Shown: positions 10,624 to 21,742, counted from the stretch's first letter. The stretch: DNA of 64,000 nt from Gracilariopsis chorda (GCA_003194525.1 NBIV01000270.1:48518-112517); one strand, 5' to 3'. Program-made: numbers and translations. The notes: generated by a model from the letters alone, not told the origin.

Positions 10624-12009
10624 ATGACGCACAGTCTATCTCAGGAGCTCACTTCTTTCATTGGCACTAACCCAGTCATAATTGGAGGCGGGCCATGCGG
10701 TGCTACTCTCGCGTTACTGCTGCAAGAACGGGGTATTCCCGTTACGCTCGTTGACAGCACCCCAGACTTCACAGATGTGGACTACTCAAGGTCATACAGT
10801 TTCCGTCTCAATCTGCGAGCCATCTCTACGCTCTCCTCAGTCCCAGAGCTACTGAAGAGGCTGAAGAAAGAAGCAGTGGCCACTAATGACGCAAAAGTGC
10901 TCTTCCACACTACAAATGGAAGAGTTATGAACGTATCACCGAAGATAAAAGTTCAGGGACATCCGGATCTGTATGTGCTACGAACGCCATATATCCAGGA
11001 ATGCCGCTTTCTTTCTGAGGAAACATGTTCGATCACCACAATGTACGGCTCATCTCTGGAGGCTATTCACTTTCATCATGATGGGCAAGTTGAGCTTACG
11101 TTCAATCAAGACGGCCGTGAGACTAAGCTCCTTACACGACTGGTGCTGGCATGCGACGGCTTGAACTCAAAGACAGCGAAAATAGTTCAAAAGAAGCTAA
11201 ATACACGCTCACCTGTACCATACCATGTCAGCAATGGCCTTGGTCGTAAGCAGTTTGCGGGGACTTCTACCAGAAATCTTATACAGTCGATATGTTTAGA
11301 TAAGTCTTTCTTCTACAGGAATATTGATTCTGAAGTTCTGCGCAGTTTTGCTGAACAGGAGGATGTCTGGCACTGGATTTTGGGCACCTCGGAAGGGTTG
11401 GCGAAGGGAGCATCATGTATGATCAGCTGTGTGCCTATGGCAAGGGAGCGGATCGATAAACTTGGAGGTCAACTTGCTACAGTTTGCGCTACTAAGCACA
11501 CCGAATTTTGGAACTTGAGCAACGTTGAGGAAGGCTTTGCAGCATTCAAGAAACGCTTTCCTCAATTAGACGTATGTAGTATGATCAGCGAAGACGCAAT
11601 GCGAGCATTCATAGACTCAAGACCAACGCCTTCACCGTGTTTTTCGCGCATGGGGTGTTTCACTGTGATGTTGGGCGACTCACAGAGCGGTGGAATAGCC
11701 TACCTTGGCGATGCTGCGCGGTCTGTCTCGCCCGTCACTGGAGAAGGTGTGAATGCGAGTTTGCTTGACGTGAATCTGTTCATGGAGGCATTGGATGCAA
11801 GTGCTGGGAGTGGTTGTCTTCGCACTGTTCTTGAGGCTTACGAAAGAAAGGCCAGCGTCGAAGCCGATGCAATTCTAACGTTGGGTATGCGAATGGTGGA
11901 AGGTAGAAGAGGGAGTACGGGGTCTTTTCTTCAACTAGGTAGAAGCATTATTCGGATGGGCTTGGCGAAGATAGCCCCGGACATCTCTACAAAAGCCTGC
12001 TGCCGATGA
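10624..12009 (+). CDS. FAD monooxygenase, kynurenine 3-monooxygenase-like
   Basis: 462 residues from ATG 10624, the first in-frame ATG; the open frame upstream has none. The N-terminus has the FAD-binding Rossmann motif (IIGGGPCGATLALLL, then VTLVD). The DG-type motif appears as LACDGLNSKT, and the second FAD motif as YLGDAARSVSPVTGEGVN. This is the group A aromatic hydroxylase fold, and kynurenine 3-monooxygenase is the closest family by motif order. Those enzymes end in a membrane anchor. Here the anchor-like sequence (IYISALFGVVLSVMAGILW) lies in another frame at about 12006-12155. A one-base loss near 11985 may therefore have cut the protein, or the gene is recently dead. The substrate is inferred, not shown. 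Confidence 0.75.
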   Translation: MTHSLSQELTSFIGTNPVIIGGGPCGATLALLLQERGIPVTLVDSTPDFTDVDYSRSYSFRLNLRAISTLSSVPELLKRLKKEAVATNDAKVLFHTTNGRVMNVSPKIKVQGHPDLYVLRTPYIQECRFLSEETCSITTMYGSSLEAIHFHHDGQVELTFNQDGRETKLLTRLVLACDGLNSKTAKIVQKKLNTRSPVPYHVSNGLGRKQFAGTSTRNLIQSICLDKSFFYRNIDSEVLRSFAEQEDVWHWILGTSEGLAKGASCMISCVPMARERIDKLGGQLATVCATKHTEFWNLSNVEEGFAAFKKRFPQLDVCSMISEDAMRAFIDSRPTPSPCFSRMGCFTVMLGDSQSGGIAYLGDAARSVSPVTGEGVNASLLDVNLFMEALDASAGSGCLRTVLEAYERKASVEADAILTLGMRMVEGRRGSTGSFLQLGRSIIRMGLAKIAPDISTKACCR

Positions 12010-12155
12010 TGAGAGCGGAACTATTGTATTCGGATGTCCTTCGAATAGCGGACAGAGCGGCGATGGTCGAGATATACATTTCAGCTTTGTTTGGCGTTGT
12101 GCTGTCGGTCATGGCAGGTATTCTCTGGGTGTTACTTTGGAAAGTCAATGCGTAG

Positions 12156-12804
12156 GTTGAGAACCGATTACTGTAGGCTATGCATGATCTCCGAATATCT
12201 CCCCATTCCAGCCTCTACTTCACATGTTATTGGCTGCAAGCTGCGGCCAGGTGTGGCGATGTTCACAGCATTACCAACCTTTTTCCAGATAAGATTCGAG
12301 TCGATGGTCAAGAAATGTACACGTAAACCACGAGAACACATGCAGTTGTCGATAACGCACTGACAACAACGAGGAGATGGGCGTGCCAACCAACAACCGA
12401 CATCGTTATATGGGCACGTACTCCTCCACGTCCTAGGCCACCTACTATGGTATCCTAAGGGTCGCCTAGTATCCCTACTTTGCCCCAATAAAAAACCCGG
12501 AGCTCCTGTTGTTGGAAGCTTCTTGCCCCATTCACAACTCACCAAATCTCGTAGTCAAAACGACTAGGCCAGGCCACATGTCCGGTGTGAGCTGATGATA
12601 GTCGCAGCTGTTCACGTATAGCATCCACCACACCAACAACGAATCTTGCCACGCTTACAGAGGATAGCTTAATAACCGTTCAAAAGGTAAAGGGTTACCG
12701 GGTTCCTCTTAAAAGAAAAAATCTTAGGGCATCCACACTCAACGGCGCAATCCTAAAGAAAATCCACGCGTGTAGGAACCTGCATGGACGACTGAAGTTT
12801 AGTC
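12156..12804. other. Intergenic, no gene seen
   Basis: No coding, RNA or clear repeat signal was recognised between the monooxygenase tail and the palindrome arm at 12805. Confidence 0.5.
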
Positions 12805-12828
12805 GTACACTGACAAAGGATGCGTTTA

Positions 12829-12849
12829 GGGCCGTTCTATGACTTTCTT
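12829..12849 (+). repeat. Left terminal inverted repeat
   Basis: 21 bp starting GGGCCGTTCTATGAC, preceded by TTA. It is a perfect reverse complement of 21722-21742. Confidence 0.8.
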
Positions 12850-13232
12850 AATCTGCGAACGGTTAACTCTGAATTAAAAAATTTTCGATTTTGGTCCAGT
12901 TTCGTACACTGCAAAAAATAAATGAAAAGTCTAAGAGGACAAAGCCATCCCATGGCGAAGATTATGCATGCCACTTCGCAAGAACATGGTGGAAATCACT
13001 TCATTGTCGGGAACCATCCATTTTCTTCAACTCCTTCATGATAGAACCGTCCAATCGAGCAAATGAAGCAAACGACGGCGCTTTCTAGGGAGATGTGTTA
13101 TGCATATAATTTGCGGTGCAATATTCGCAAACATGGTGAAAAAGGATAACTGTGTACTCCGTTGCGTGCTCCTCCAAACTCTGTTCAACACACAGGCGCA
13201 CATAGAGTCCCTTTCTGACATTTTTTACCAGA

Positions 13233-14261
13233 ATGTATCGCGTTACAAAATCTCAATACAGTCTTATTTTCTCAACTGCGCAAGGTTTTCTCCAACGAAA
13301 GCACAAAAATTTTTCTAGAGTTCCAGCTTCTCTTACTCCACCTGTTATGTTATTTCTTACATTGCGACTTCTAGCAGGAGCAAGTTACTTAGATATATCG
13401 TGGCCACACGGGATTGGCTCCTCAACAGTGTACCATGCATTCACGGAAACCTTAATCGTTCTTGATCAGACCCTCCCGAAGATCAGATTTCCGCGCACAA
13501 AGGAAGAGTCTATGAACCAGGGAAATATGTTTTGAAGCCTAAGAAACAGTCCACTACATGGTGTTATATCTGCACTGGATGGAATGGCCATTGCTATTAG
13601 GTGCCCTTCTCTGGGAGAAGCTCCAGATCCCATGAAGTACTACAATCGAAAGAAATTCTTTGCTCCTTGCGTGCAGGCAATCGTACAAGAGGACTATAAG
13701 TGTTCGTTTGTGTCTGCACGTCATTCTGGTGGAACGCATGACGCCACCACCTTTAGTAGCACAAAACTATAAGACTTACCACATGGAGATGAATTACCTT
13801 CTTGGGCAGCCGTCGTTGCCGACGATGCGTAAAGTAACAAAGCCCGAGTTTTTACGCACTTTCCGGGTCGACATTTAACAAAAAGAGAAGGCACATATAG
13901 CGCTTATCATTCTGTTACTCGGGCGTGCGTAGAACAAGCGTTCGGGATTCTAGTATATCGCTTTGGAGTCTTCAGGTGTGCTATACGCTATTCTTTGCAC
14001 AACACTACTCTAATCATTCTTGTCGCATGTAAGTTACACAATTTTCTCATTGGTACGTCTGACGATAATAGGTACGAATTCATTGCTGCCCATGAAGATC
14101 ATCAGGTTTATGGCACTCCTGTTGTGCATTCTCAAGACGGCTTACACAATGAGAGAGATAACATGCGTGCAAGAAACCGTGGTAGAGAAGTTTCCGATTT
14201 GAGAGATGAACTTGCGGATCATCTTCAAAGACAGGGCTTTGTACGAAGAAGAACATGCTGA
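13233..14261 (+). pseudogene. PIF/Harbinger transposase, decayed
   Basis: Pieces in several frames resemble the DDE endonuclease of HARBI1-type transposases. A helix-turn-helix-like stretch (GIGSSTVYHAFTE) is followed by ISALDGMAIAIRCP with the first Asp, NRKKFFAPCVQAI, SGGTHDATTF, then VEQAFGILVYRFG near 13935 with the catalytic Glu and CKLHNFLI near the end. There are at least two frame breaks and a stop (near 13830). It could not cut DNA now. Its place just inside the left inverted repeat fits the element's own transposase gene. Confidence 0.75.
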
Positions 14262-14800
14262 GCTTTATTTTAAAGTGGTGCGAACAGAATCCCAGGCGCT
14301 AAGTGGTGGAGTATAGGGTTTTGCACTTGAGGTACTGACAGGGACACTTGGTGGTGGAGTTGTAGGGCGTGGAAATACAGATCTGCTAGACCCGGATGGA
14401 CTCTGTTCGCCATTATCTTCATAGTATCAGCCCTTCTTTGCCTGGTGAGCACATCACAAGAGAATGACCGACATCTTCCGAAGGCACGGTTTCTTCAATC
14501 CCCACATGGACCGCAGCTACTCGCTTTTTGCTCTCTGGAAGCATGTGAATGCTGACAAATACGCCGTTCATCACACCATGGGTCCCCGGCCTTCTACGCA
14601 TCGCCCAGATTTCATCACTGAAGCTAGAAAGATTTCGAGAGCACCGTCTTAATTTTCGATCTCGAACTGCTTCCCGAATTCTGCATACACCATGTGCATC
14701 AGCGGTCTCGCCATTTTCCGACCCTTTCAGATCCAATTGTGCGCCGCCCAAGTCCGACCCACTGCCACCGTTACGAGAGGAGCTGCGACCACAGCGCGAA

Positions 14801-16659
14801 ATGCCACCTCGCTATGATCCACAGGCTGTTGAGCAGGTTCTTTACCAGGGGTGGGAATCTGCAGGCTTGTTTAAGCCATGCGTGCCAAACGGCAAAGAAC
14901 CGTTTACCATTTGTATGCCTCCGCCGAATGTAACAGGTGGTCTGCATATAGGACATGCCATGTTCGCTACCATCGAAGATATTTTGACCCGCTTTCATCG
15001 TATGCGCGGAAGGCCTACCTTGTGGCTGCGTGGAACCAATCATGCCGGAATTGCCACCCAACTGGTTGTCCAGAAAGAATTAACGAAAGACGGATTGACT
15101 CGCGATCAACTTGGACCAGAGAACTTTTTGAAGCGTGTGTGCAAATGGAAAGAAGAGAAGGGTGATTACATTAACGTCCAGATGCGAAGACCCGGCGCTA
15201 GTTGTGACTGGGACCGTTCTCGATTCACACTGGAAGAACGTATGTCTGCTGCAGTCGCAGAAGCTTTTAAGCGTCTGCACGATCAGGGACTGATTTACAG
15301 AGGTGACTACATGGTTAATTGGAGTCCAACGCTGCGCACGGCGGTGAGCGATCTAGAAGCTGAGTTCTCCGAAGAGAACAGAAAACTGTACTACTTTTGG
15401 TATCCCCTTAGCGATGGAAGTGGATTCATCCCGGTCGCAACAACACCTCCGGAGATCATCCTCGGTGATACCGCTCTCTGTGTTAATCCGGCTGATGAGA
15501 GGTACAGCCAGTACGTTGGGAAAACTGTCGTGTTCCAGTTACCAGACAAGATATCTCATTCATTGGAGATGAATACGTTGATCGAGAGTTTGGTACCGGT
15601 GCACTAAAAATTACACCTGGTCATGATCACAATGACTATGAACTGGGAAAGAAGCACAACCTACCAATAATCAACATTTTGGACAAAGATGCTAATCTGA
15701 ACTCTAATGGAGGGAATCTGGCAGGTATGGATAGGTTTGAAGCACGAGGGAAACTCTGGGATGCAATGGATAAGGAAGGTCTTGTCATAAAAGTGGAAGA
15801 CCATGTAATTCGAGTGCCGAGAAGTCAGAGGGGTGGGGAAATTGTCGAACCACTTGTTTCCACTCAATGGTTTGTCAAGATGAAATCTCTCGCCGAAAAA
15901 GCTATTGGCAAGATGCGAGGTGGTGATATAGTTATTGAACCGCAGAGATTTGAGAAGGTGTACTTCAACTGGCTTGAATATATTCGGGACTCGTGTGTTT
16001 CGCCCCAGTTGTGGTGGGGTCACCGCAGTCCTGTATGGTATGTTGAAGAGCACTCCAGAGAATATATTGTTGCGAGAAGTGACGAAGAAGCGGCGCAGAT
16101 AGCCAGCGAGAAATACAATGGAGAGGCAGTCACTTTGAAGCAAGAGACTGACGTTTTGGACACATGGTTCTCGTCTGGTCTATGGCCCTTCTCGACAATG
16201 GGCTGGCCGAACGAAGATGCTGAGGACGTGAAGACTTTCTTCCCTGGCTCAATTATGGAAACTGGATACGACATCTTGTTCTTTTGGGTAGCGCGAATGA
16301 TCATACTGAGCCTATGGTTCACGGGTGAAGTCCCGTTTCACATTGTTTTTTTGCATGGGTTGATTCACGATAAGCACGGAAGAAAAATGAGCAAGACGGT
16401 TGGCAATGTTATTGATCTGATTGATGTCGTATCATCATATGGCACTGACGCTTTGTGCTACACGCTTTTAGCTGGTAGTACGCCAGGTCAGGGCATCACA
16501 CTATCGAACGAAAGGATTGAATCAAATTGCAACTTTGCAAATAAGCTATGGAATGCTTCTAGGTTCATCATCGGTAACCTGGACAAGATATCAGATGAAG
16601 AGCGACAAGAACTTGCTACAGTTGCTATTTCTGATTTTGGACAGACTGATGAAGTGTAA
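14801..16659 (+). pseudogene. Valyl-tRNA synthetase, truncated and frameshifted
   Basis: From ATG 14801 it reads the class I synthetase catalytic domain: PPPNVTGGLHIGHAM with HIGH, then NWSPTLRTAVSDLEAE. In the editing domain a one-base shift near 15570 changes frame (first frame stops at 15607; the second reads DEYVDREFGTGALKITPGH and onward). GRKMSKTVGN is the KMSKS signature. Reading ends at TAA 16657, soon after the anticodon domain begins, so roughly a third of a normal enzyme is missing. Family-typical residues are changed (TTPPE for TTRPE, HRSPVW for HRIPAW). A cell needs an intact copy elsewhere. It lies inside the 12829-21742 inverted repeats and is likely captured cargo. Confidence 0.85.
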
Positions 16660-16956
16660 AAACAATTTCCAGTAACTGAAGAGCCAGCGCAGGCTAATGC
16701 AGAGCCAGAAGAAGATGGGGACGGTCGAATTTTGGAATCCCAGCCTAGCCAAGACGCGGAGCACCCTGCGGAACTTGTTTGTGAGGCTAGAGCCGACTGT
16801 TTAATTCTTCGCAAGGACGTTGTACATTCCCAGGACGCTCCTGCTGTTACAGGGCAATGTACAAAACGTCGCTGCCCGCTGCACGATTTTTGTGGCGGTG
16901 GTGAGAAAGGAGGCATGTTGTGTAGAGGTTGCAAAGGACCAGGACAGCTACCGTAG
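16660..16956 (+). other. Cys-rich in-frame extension, unknown
   Basis: The synthetase frame stays open past its stop for about 98 codons, ending in a Cys/Gly-rich stretch (CTKRRCPLHDFCGGG, then MLCRGCKG). This is not synthetase sequence. It may be a fused scrap of another gene or chance. Confidence 0.3.
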
Positions 16957-17088
16957 TAAAATCTCTTCAAACGAATACGCTGCATGTAGAGGTGTTATAC
17001 ACGAAAGTTTTGATACAAAGCTATCAAGTCTAAATTTACAAAGCCTGTTGTGTGCTCTTAATACAGAAAACTCGGCAGTCTCGATGTC

Positions 17089-17415
17089 TCAGAGCTCAGA
17101 AGCTCTCTCGAATGATGGTGGAATAATCTTCACGGTACCGTCTTCGTAAAATTGAGGAGGTTGCAGCACACGCGTTCCATGTGCAATAACACTTAGCTTC
17201 ATCAAATCTGACGCTCTAGGAATATCATTTCCACAATGAAGGAGAATTTCTGCCAAACTGTCGGGGGTCTCGTTCTGACATATATCTCCATACATTATTC
17301 TTCGAATCAAGAGGTTGTTCAGTTTTTCAGGGTCTGCTCTGTCGGCCTTTGAACATCCCAGGATTTGAGCCAAGGTCTCAATGCTAACGTTCGTCTTACG
17401 GGCACGACGGATCAT
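17089..17415 (-). CDS. Hypothetical protein downstream of glyoxalase
   Basis: 108 residues from ATG 17415, on the minus strand in the same frame as the EF-hand/glyoxalase gene, 45 bp past its last stop. I recognise no family. Features are a basic start (MIRRARKTN), helical middle and the hydrophobic/aromatic motif LQPPQFYEDG. It may once have been the C-terminus of the fusion, now cut off by two stops, or an independent small gene. Confidence 0.35.
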   Translation of the reverse strand: MIRRARKTNVSIETLAQILGCSKADRADPEKLNNLLIRRIMYGDICQNETPDSLAEILLHCGNDIPRASDLMKLSVIAHGTRVLQPPQFYEDGTVKIIPPSFERASEL

Positions 17416-17460
17416 CTGTGCTCTTCTTCATCTCCGAGCTTCACCAAAGTCGGCCCACGT

Positions 17461-18609
17461 TTACACTAACTCCACCACTGGAGCGTCGTTTTCCGAAGAC
17501 AGACGCTTACCCTTCGGATCGTTTTTGTCTGGCCCAAGACCGTAGGCAGTTAGGATATCGCAGTTGCATATTTCAATGTAATAACCGTCCGGATCTCGAA
17601 TAAAGTACTGCTTGACGATCTTATCACTGGTATTACTCTCGTTCGTGCCTTAACCAGCGTCGGCAGCCTTCGGTACGGAGACGTTCTTTTGGAATGGAAC
17701 TTGCATCCTTCGCAAGATCTCTGGCACCTTCTCAATTTCTAAGGTCTCGATGCTAATGTGACCGACGATTAGATCATCTCCGCTTGGCACAACCGGCGTT
17801 CCCTTAATCAAGTGCAGCTCAAGATTACTCATTGTCAACCAAGCCCCGTGGCGATCGAAGTTCGGGCGACGAATCTGCTGAAATCCGAGCACGTTTGAAT
17901 AGAAAGCCGCGCTTCGCCCAACGTCACTGACGATTAGTGCGATAGGATTTGCTTTGTAAACGAGGCTCCCCAACCCACGTTTCTGGCGTCCCTTGGACCA
18001 ATGAAAAAACTGGTTGTTATCTGGGTTACGAGGCGGGTTCCGTTCTGCTTCCAGTAACTTCCCTGCATGTTGCAAATCAGAAATGGTAACCTCAGAGTCG
18101 GAGTTGAAATCAAACAATTTCAGTACATCTTGCACTGCCTGCGGCATATCTGCAATGTGAATGACACAATGGTCTTCGTCGTTTTCTTCATTGAAAAATA
18201 CTCTAGTTACAGCGGCCTTCGCATCATTTGCAGAAATGCAGGATTCTACACATGCGTCCGCACGACCGGAGTTGTTGGATATATGAGAGTACTGTTTCTT
18301 TGTTCCAAAAGATGGAGAACAGCCCCCCAGTTCGTCCATCAGTTTGACGAATTCAGGAAACGTGATGCCACCGTTTCCATCACTGTCATACACGGTGATC
18401 ATTTCATCCACAACACAATCTACGCCGCTCATTCCTAGAGTTGTCATGACATGGCAGAGCTTGGCGGCAGTGATGTACCCTGAAGAATCGAGGTCCAAGG
18501 CGTCAAAGAGTTCTTTGTAGCGTGCTTCTGCTGAGTAAGCAGATTTTACGTCAGAAGAGGGCAGGACTTCACGGGGTTGATCCTTTATCCGTTCGGTATT
18601 GCAAGTCAC
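17461..18609 (-). pseudogene. EF-hand plus glyoxalase/VOC fusion, interrupted
   Basis: Minus strand. The N-terminal half has calcium loops DLDSSGYITAAK (Lys at position 12, probably weak), DSDGNGGITFPE (canonical) and a weaker third (DFNSDSEVTISD). The C-terminal half is a vicinal-oxygen-chelate domain: NPIALIVSDVGRSAAFYSNVLGF, LELHLIKG, VGHISIE. A TAA at 17650-17652 interrupts it, and the same frame continues with FIRDPDGYYIEICN, the conserved last strand with its metal-binding Glu, to a TAA at 17461. No ATG precedes the first EF-hand in this frame, so the start is lost or spliced. The fused type suggests calcium-regulated aldehyde detoxification, by family only. Confidence 0.8.
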
Positions 18610-19333
18610 TCTCTCAGGTCGAGGTTAGATTTCCTGTTTGATAGTCCCCGAACAGATATCGGCGCAAGTAGTACGGCATGATTCAAGAATAGCTCAGCTG
18701 ACCCACTCTTGTGCTCTTCGGCCGTAGTCCGGAGCTCTGCGTAGTAGTTGATTTTCGGCTCTGTACGATAAAGAGACAACAAAACACGTGATGGCACGTC
18801 AGTTTCCACTTGAGGAAGAGCTACTGACAGCATCTTCCGCTATGCTGAGGAGAAAGGTTCCATTCCTCATTCCTCTCTCAGAAATGGTTCGTTGCAGGGG
18901 TCCGGGCCAGATCAGTGCCAGGTGAACTGAAACCAAACCACTGAAGATCAAAGTGAACTTACTTGTGCCGCTTCCGCGCAAATGAATAATGAGAGGACAA
19001 TCATTGTCATAGCGATCCGTTTTCGCGCATCTCTAAGTCAATAATTGCAAAGAGGTATCTCCTGGTAGGCGAGCGTTGCCTCTGGGCTCAGCTTTGTCCC
19101 TGCCATACGTCAGATCCCGAACAGACTTCACTACAGCACTGCCGAGTTAACTGGGTACTCCCTTTTCCCTGGCTGAATAGAATATTTCTGAGACCTTGGG
19201 TGAAGAGTCAGTGAAGCGTTAATAATCGTTGCCATGTGGTGCTGCGAGGCCGACGCTGATGGGTCACGTTTTGTTTCAAGCATTGAAAACTTCCTGCACC
19301 ATTTGCAAAGGCCCCATTCCCTTTGCAAGAATT
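18610..19333 (-). other. No confident gene
   Basis: Short minus ORFs (18606-18833, 18799-18981) may hold remains of the upstream part of the EF-hand gene in other frames, but nothing can be named. 18982-19333 shows nothing. Confidence 0.3.
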
Positions 19334-21582
19334 TCACACGGCAGCTTCGGCTTCTGCCAGCTGTCCAAGAAGCTTGTGAATTATACCCTGAAGGAGGCTT
19401 TCCTCTTCTTCTGTTCTTGCTAACGAATGAATTTGCTTTGCTTCATTCAGGGCCTGTAGAGTAGATCTGGTAGCCAATGACGCTGCATCCATTTCTTCGA
19501 ACGACCGTTTTCTCGTTTCGGACTCTTTGGAGTGAGCATCTTGCTTCTCCTCATTCGAATTAAGCGCGGAAATGAGGCTCTCTACTCCGACAATTTTTAC
19601 TTCTCGTGCTTTTGTCTTGCGCCGCTTCTCTGGATGATACAAAACTGGTTGTCCACCAAATCGATAAGGAGATATAGAATCTCCTACACCTTCTTCCCTT
19701 TGTACATCAGTACTTAAAGCACGCGTGGCTAACGGTTGAAGGATGGGGTTGACCTGTAGAAAACAGTAAGCATACCTAATGTAGCACTTACCATGAGCAA
19801 AGCTCACAAATGCATCTGGATCACCTTGTACGGATGCTTCAAATTGTGACACACATGTTCCGTAAAGGCTTTTGAATTCACCAAACTTACGTCTCAGTGC
19901 CCCACCACCGCGCCAGTGAGGGCGAAGGGCCGGATCGATCATTCTTATGTCATCTAAAGTAACGCCACCGCACAAGACTGCATTGGCTTACGAAGTAGAC
20001 TGCTCGTCATTAAGTAGTGGTGCAAGTGAAATCGAGCACGGATCATCATGCTGTTTGTCCAGTTCTTCTCTTGACATGCATTGCATTAGACATTGTGTTG
20101 CTGCAGTCATCCGCACATCTGCCAAAACATGAAGGAGGCGGCAGTACTCTCCTGCTTCAAATGGTGCGGTGCAACGCCCCAAAGAGGAGAAACACCGAAA
20201 GACGTTCGGGATCTTTCCTCCGTGGAGGTGAACCCAGTTGGGTAGAGCCCCTCTAGGGGTGGCACGGCGGAGCCGGTTTGTAAGACCGAGGCTACCCTTC
20301 GCGACTAGCGCAAGAGGGTTTAGGACAAGAATCGGTATCCGCGAGAGCGGGAATGCGTCCTCGCCAGAGGTAGGTTTCCACGTAAGTGGGTGTGAGTGAG
20401 CAGATGCGCACACGAGAGCCGCGGATAGCGGGAGGTACTACCCTAAAAAGGGGAAAAAGGGAGGGCGAAGAGGAGGAAGAGAGGACGAAGTGAGTCGCAA
20501 GAGCGACGGGGGCGAACGGCAATGGCGGTAACAATATCCCTATACAGGGCGAAACATCAATGCAATTGGAATAATATGACTCCTAGTGATGGGTTTCTTT
20601 AGATGTGCAAGGGGGTTAGATGTCCCGTGGTTCACGGCGTTTCCCTCCAAGGAGGAGTAGAGCATGCGCGCAAGCGGTAACAACTAGAGCCAATTCCCCA
20701 GGTTGGGGTCCCTTGTTGGGGAATTTTTACTGGTGCGACGGCAGTGCGCCGTCGCACTAAGTACTAGCTTCCCAGAAATGGGTGTGAAAATAATAAATTA
20801 AATCAACTAAAATACTTCACATTTCGTGGCAACATCCACTACTGTGGCCAACCGCCAATTGACCCAAAACCGTTTCCCACGTGTCCATATCTACTATTGT
20901 GGGGCGTAGCTCATATACACACTACACAACCGATAATATCGGGAAAGCATTCAAGTACCAAGAATCCCTCCCTGAGGGCGTTGCACTTCAAATGGAGGTC
21001 TTCTTACACCACTCAGAGTAACACTCTGGCCATGAGACACAGTACTCGGCAAACCAACTAAGATAATTTCATTACTTATAAATGGTATGTCTCCTCTCAC
21101 ATATCCAATTTTTTCACTACCGTTTTCCGTTCGAAGAATTCTGACCATAGTTAAATGAAGATTTTGAGTCTATTGATGCTCAGCAATGGCATTCGGGTTG
21201 CTCACTGCCTTCAGTATTTCCGCCATGACTATTGATCTCTGTACCATTTTTTTTGCGCTATAAGAAGATGCTTTGTTGATAATCGAGCATTTTGTTTTCC
21301 TAAAATATTCAAGCATTTGAGTATGGCTTTCAATGTGTGATTATCCAGTGAAGCAGCTGTTATAATCTCTTGTGCTTCGCCAACGGTGTTTGGAACGGTT
21401 AGAATTGGACGCTGCATTTCATGAAGCAGGCTACTTCCAAGTTGGAAACCATTATCGGACAAAACGTGATGTTCGCAATGCTTTTCAGGCATGTTTGAGC
21501 TTGGTCTTTGCATCGAATTTTCATCAATCTTGGTATGATGTCGAAAGTGATGTGTAGGAGCTTCATCATTAAACAAGAGCAT
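19334..21582 (-). pseudogene. Probable Harbinger companion gene, split by solo LTR
   Basis: Minus-strand coding in several pieces. The 5' pieces lie at 21582-21229 and 21148-20991. The solo LTR then interrupts. Removing the LTR and one duplication joins the reading smoothly (RRPPF to EAGEYCRLLH). The last piece (19975-19334, 213 residues) has FGEFKSLYGTCV, an acidic/Lys-rich middle and a coiled C-terminal helix (LARTEEEESLLQGIIHKLL). The layout, convergent with the transposase and ending in a helix, matches the Myb/SANT-like partner genes at the other two Harbinger loci. I see no clear SANT motif, so the role is inferred from position. Confidence 0.5.
20165..20990 (-). repeat. Solo LTR with 5-bp target duplication
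   Basis: 826 bp, reverse-complement copy of the LTR at 3138-3963. AATGG flanks it on both sides (20160-20164 and 20991-20995). Such solo LTRs arise by recombination between the two LTRs of a complete gypsy element. It interrupts the minus-strand gene at 19334-21582. Confidence 0.95.
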
Positions 21583-21721
21583 GCAGGTGAGTTAAAATGT
21601 TGTTGACATGACTGCGGAAACGTTTGAGCTGCAGACGGAAACGAAATTTGGCTTCCAGGTCTTGCAACGTGCTGTCTTTTTATGGGACGTCTTCAGATTT
21701 CGCTTTCACTGTTTCCGCGTA

Positions 21722-21742
21722 AAGAAAGTCATAGAACGGCCC
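21722..21742 (-). repeat. Right terminal inverted repeat
   Basis: Perfect 21-bp reverse complement of 12829-12849, followed by TTA (21743-21745). Confidence 0.8.

Larger units (their letters stand above)
12829..21742. mobile_element. Large PIF/Harbinger-like element with gene cargo
   Basis: The ends are perfect 21-bp inverted repeats (12829-12849 and 21722-21742, beginning GGGCCGTTCTATGAC). Each is flanked by TTA (12826-12828 and 21743-21745), the target duplication typical of PIF/Harbinger. Inside are a decayed Harbinger-type transposase on the plus strand at the left and a probable companion gene on the minus strand at the right. The two other Harbinger loci in the window have the same convergent layout. 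Between them lie damaged valyl-tRNA synthetase and EF-hand/glyoxalase sequences. An 826-bp solo LTR inserted later. The alternative is that the two repeats are ends of separate elements that happen to face each other. Confidence 0.6.

Noticed and set aside
12725-12760. TTAGGGCATCC as a possible left end of the first Harbinger element
   Set aside because: No matching inverted end was found to the right, whereas 12829 has a perfect partner at 21742.
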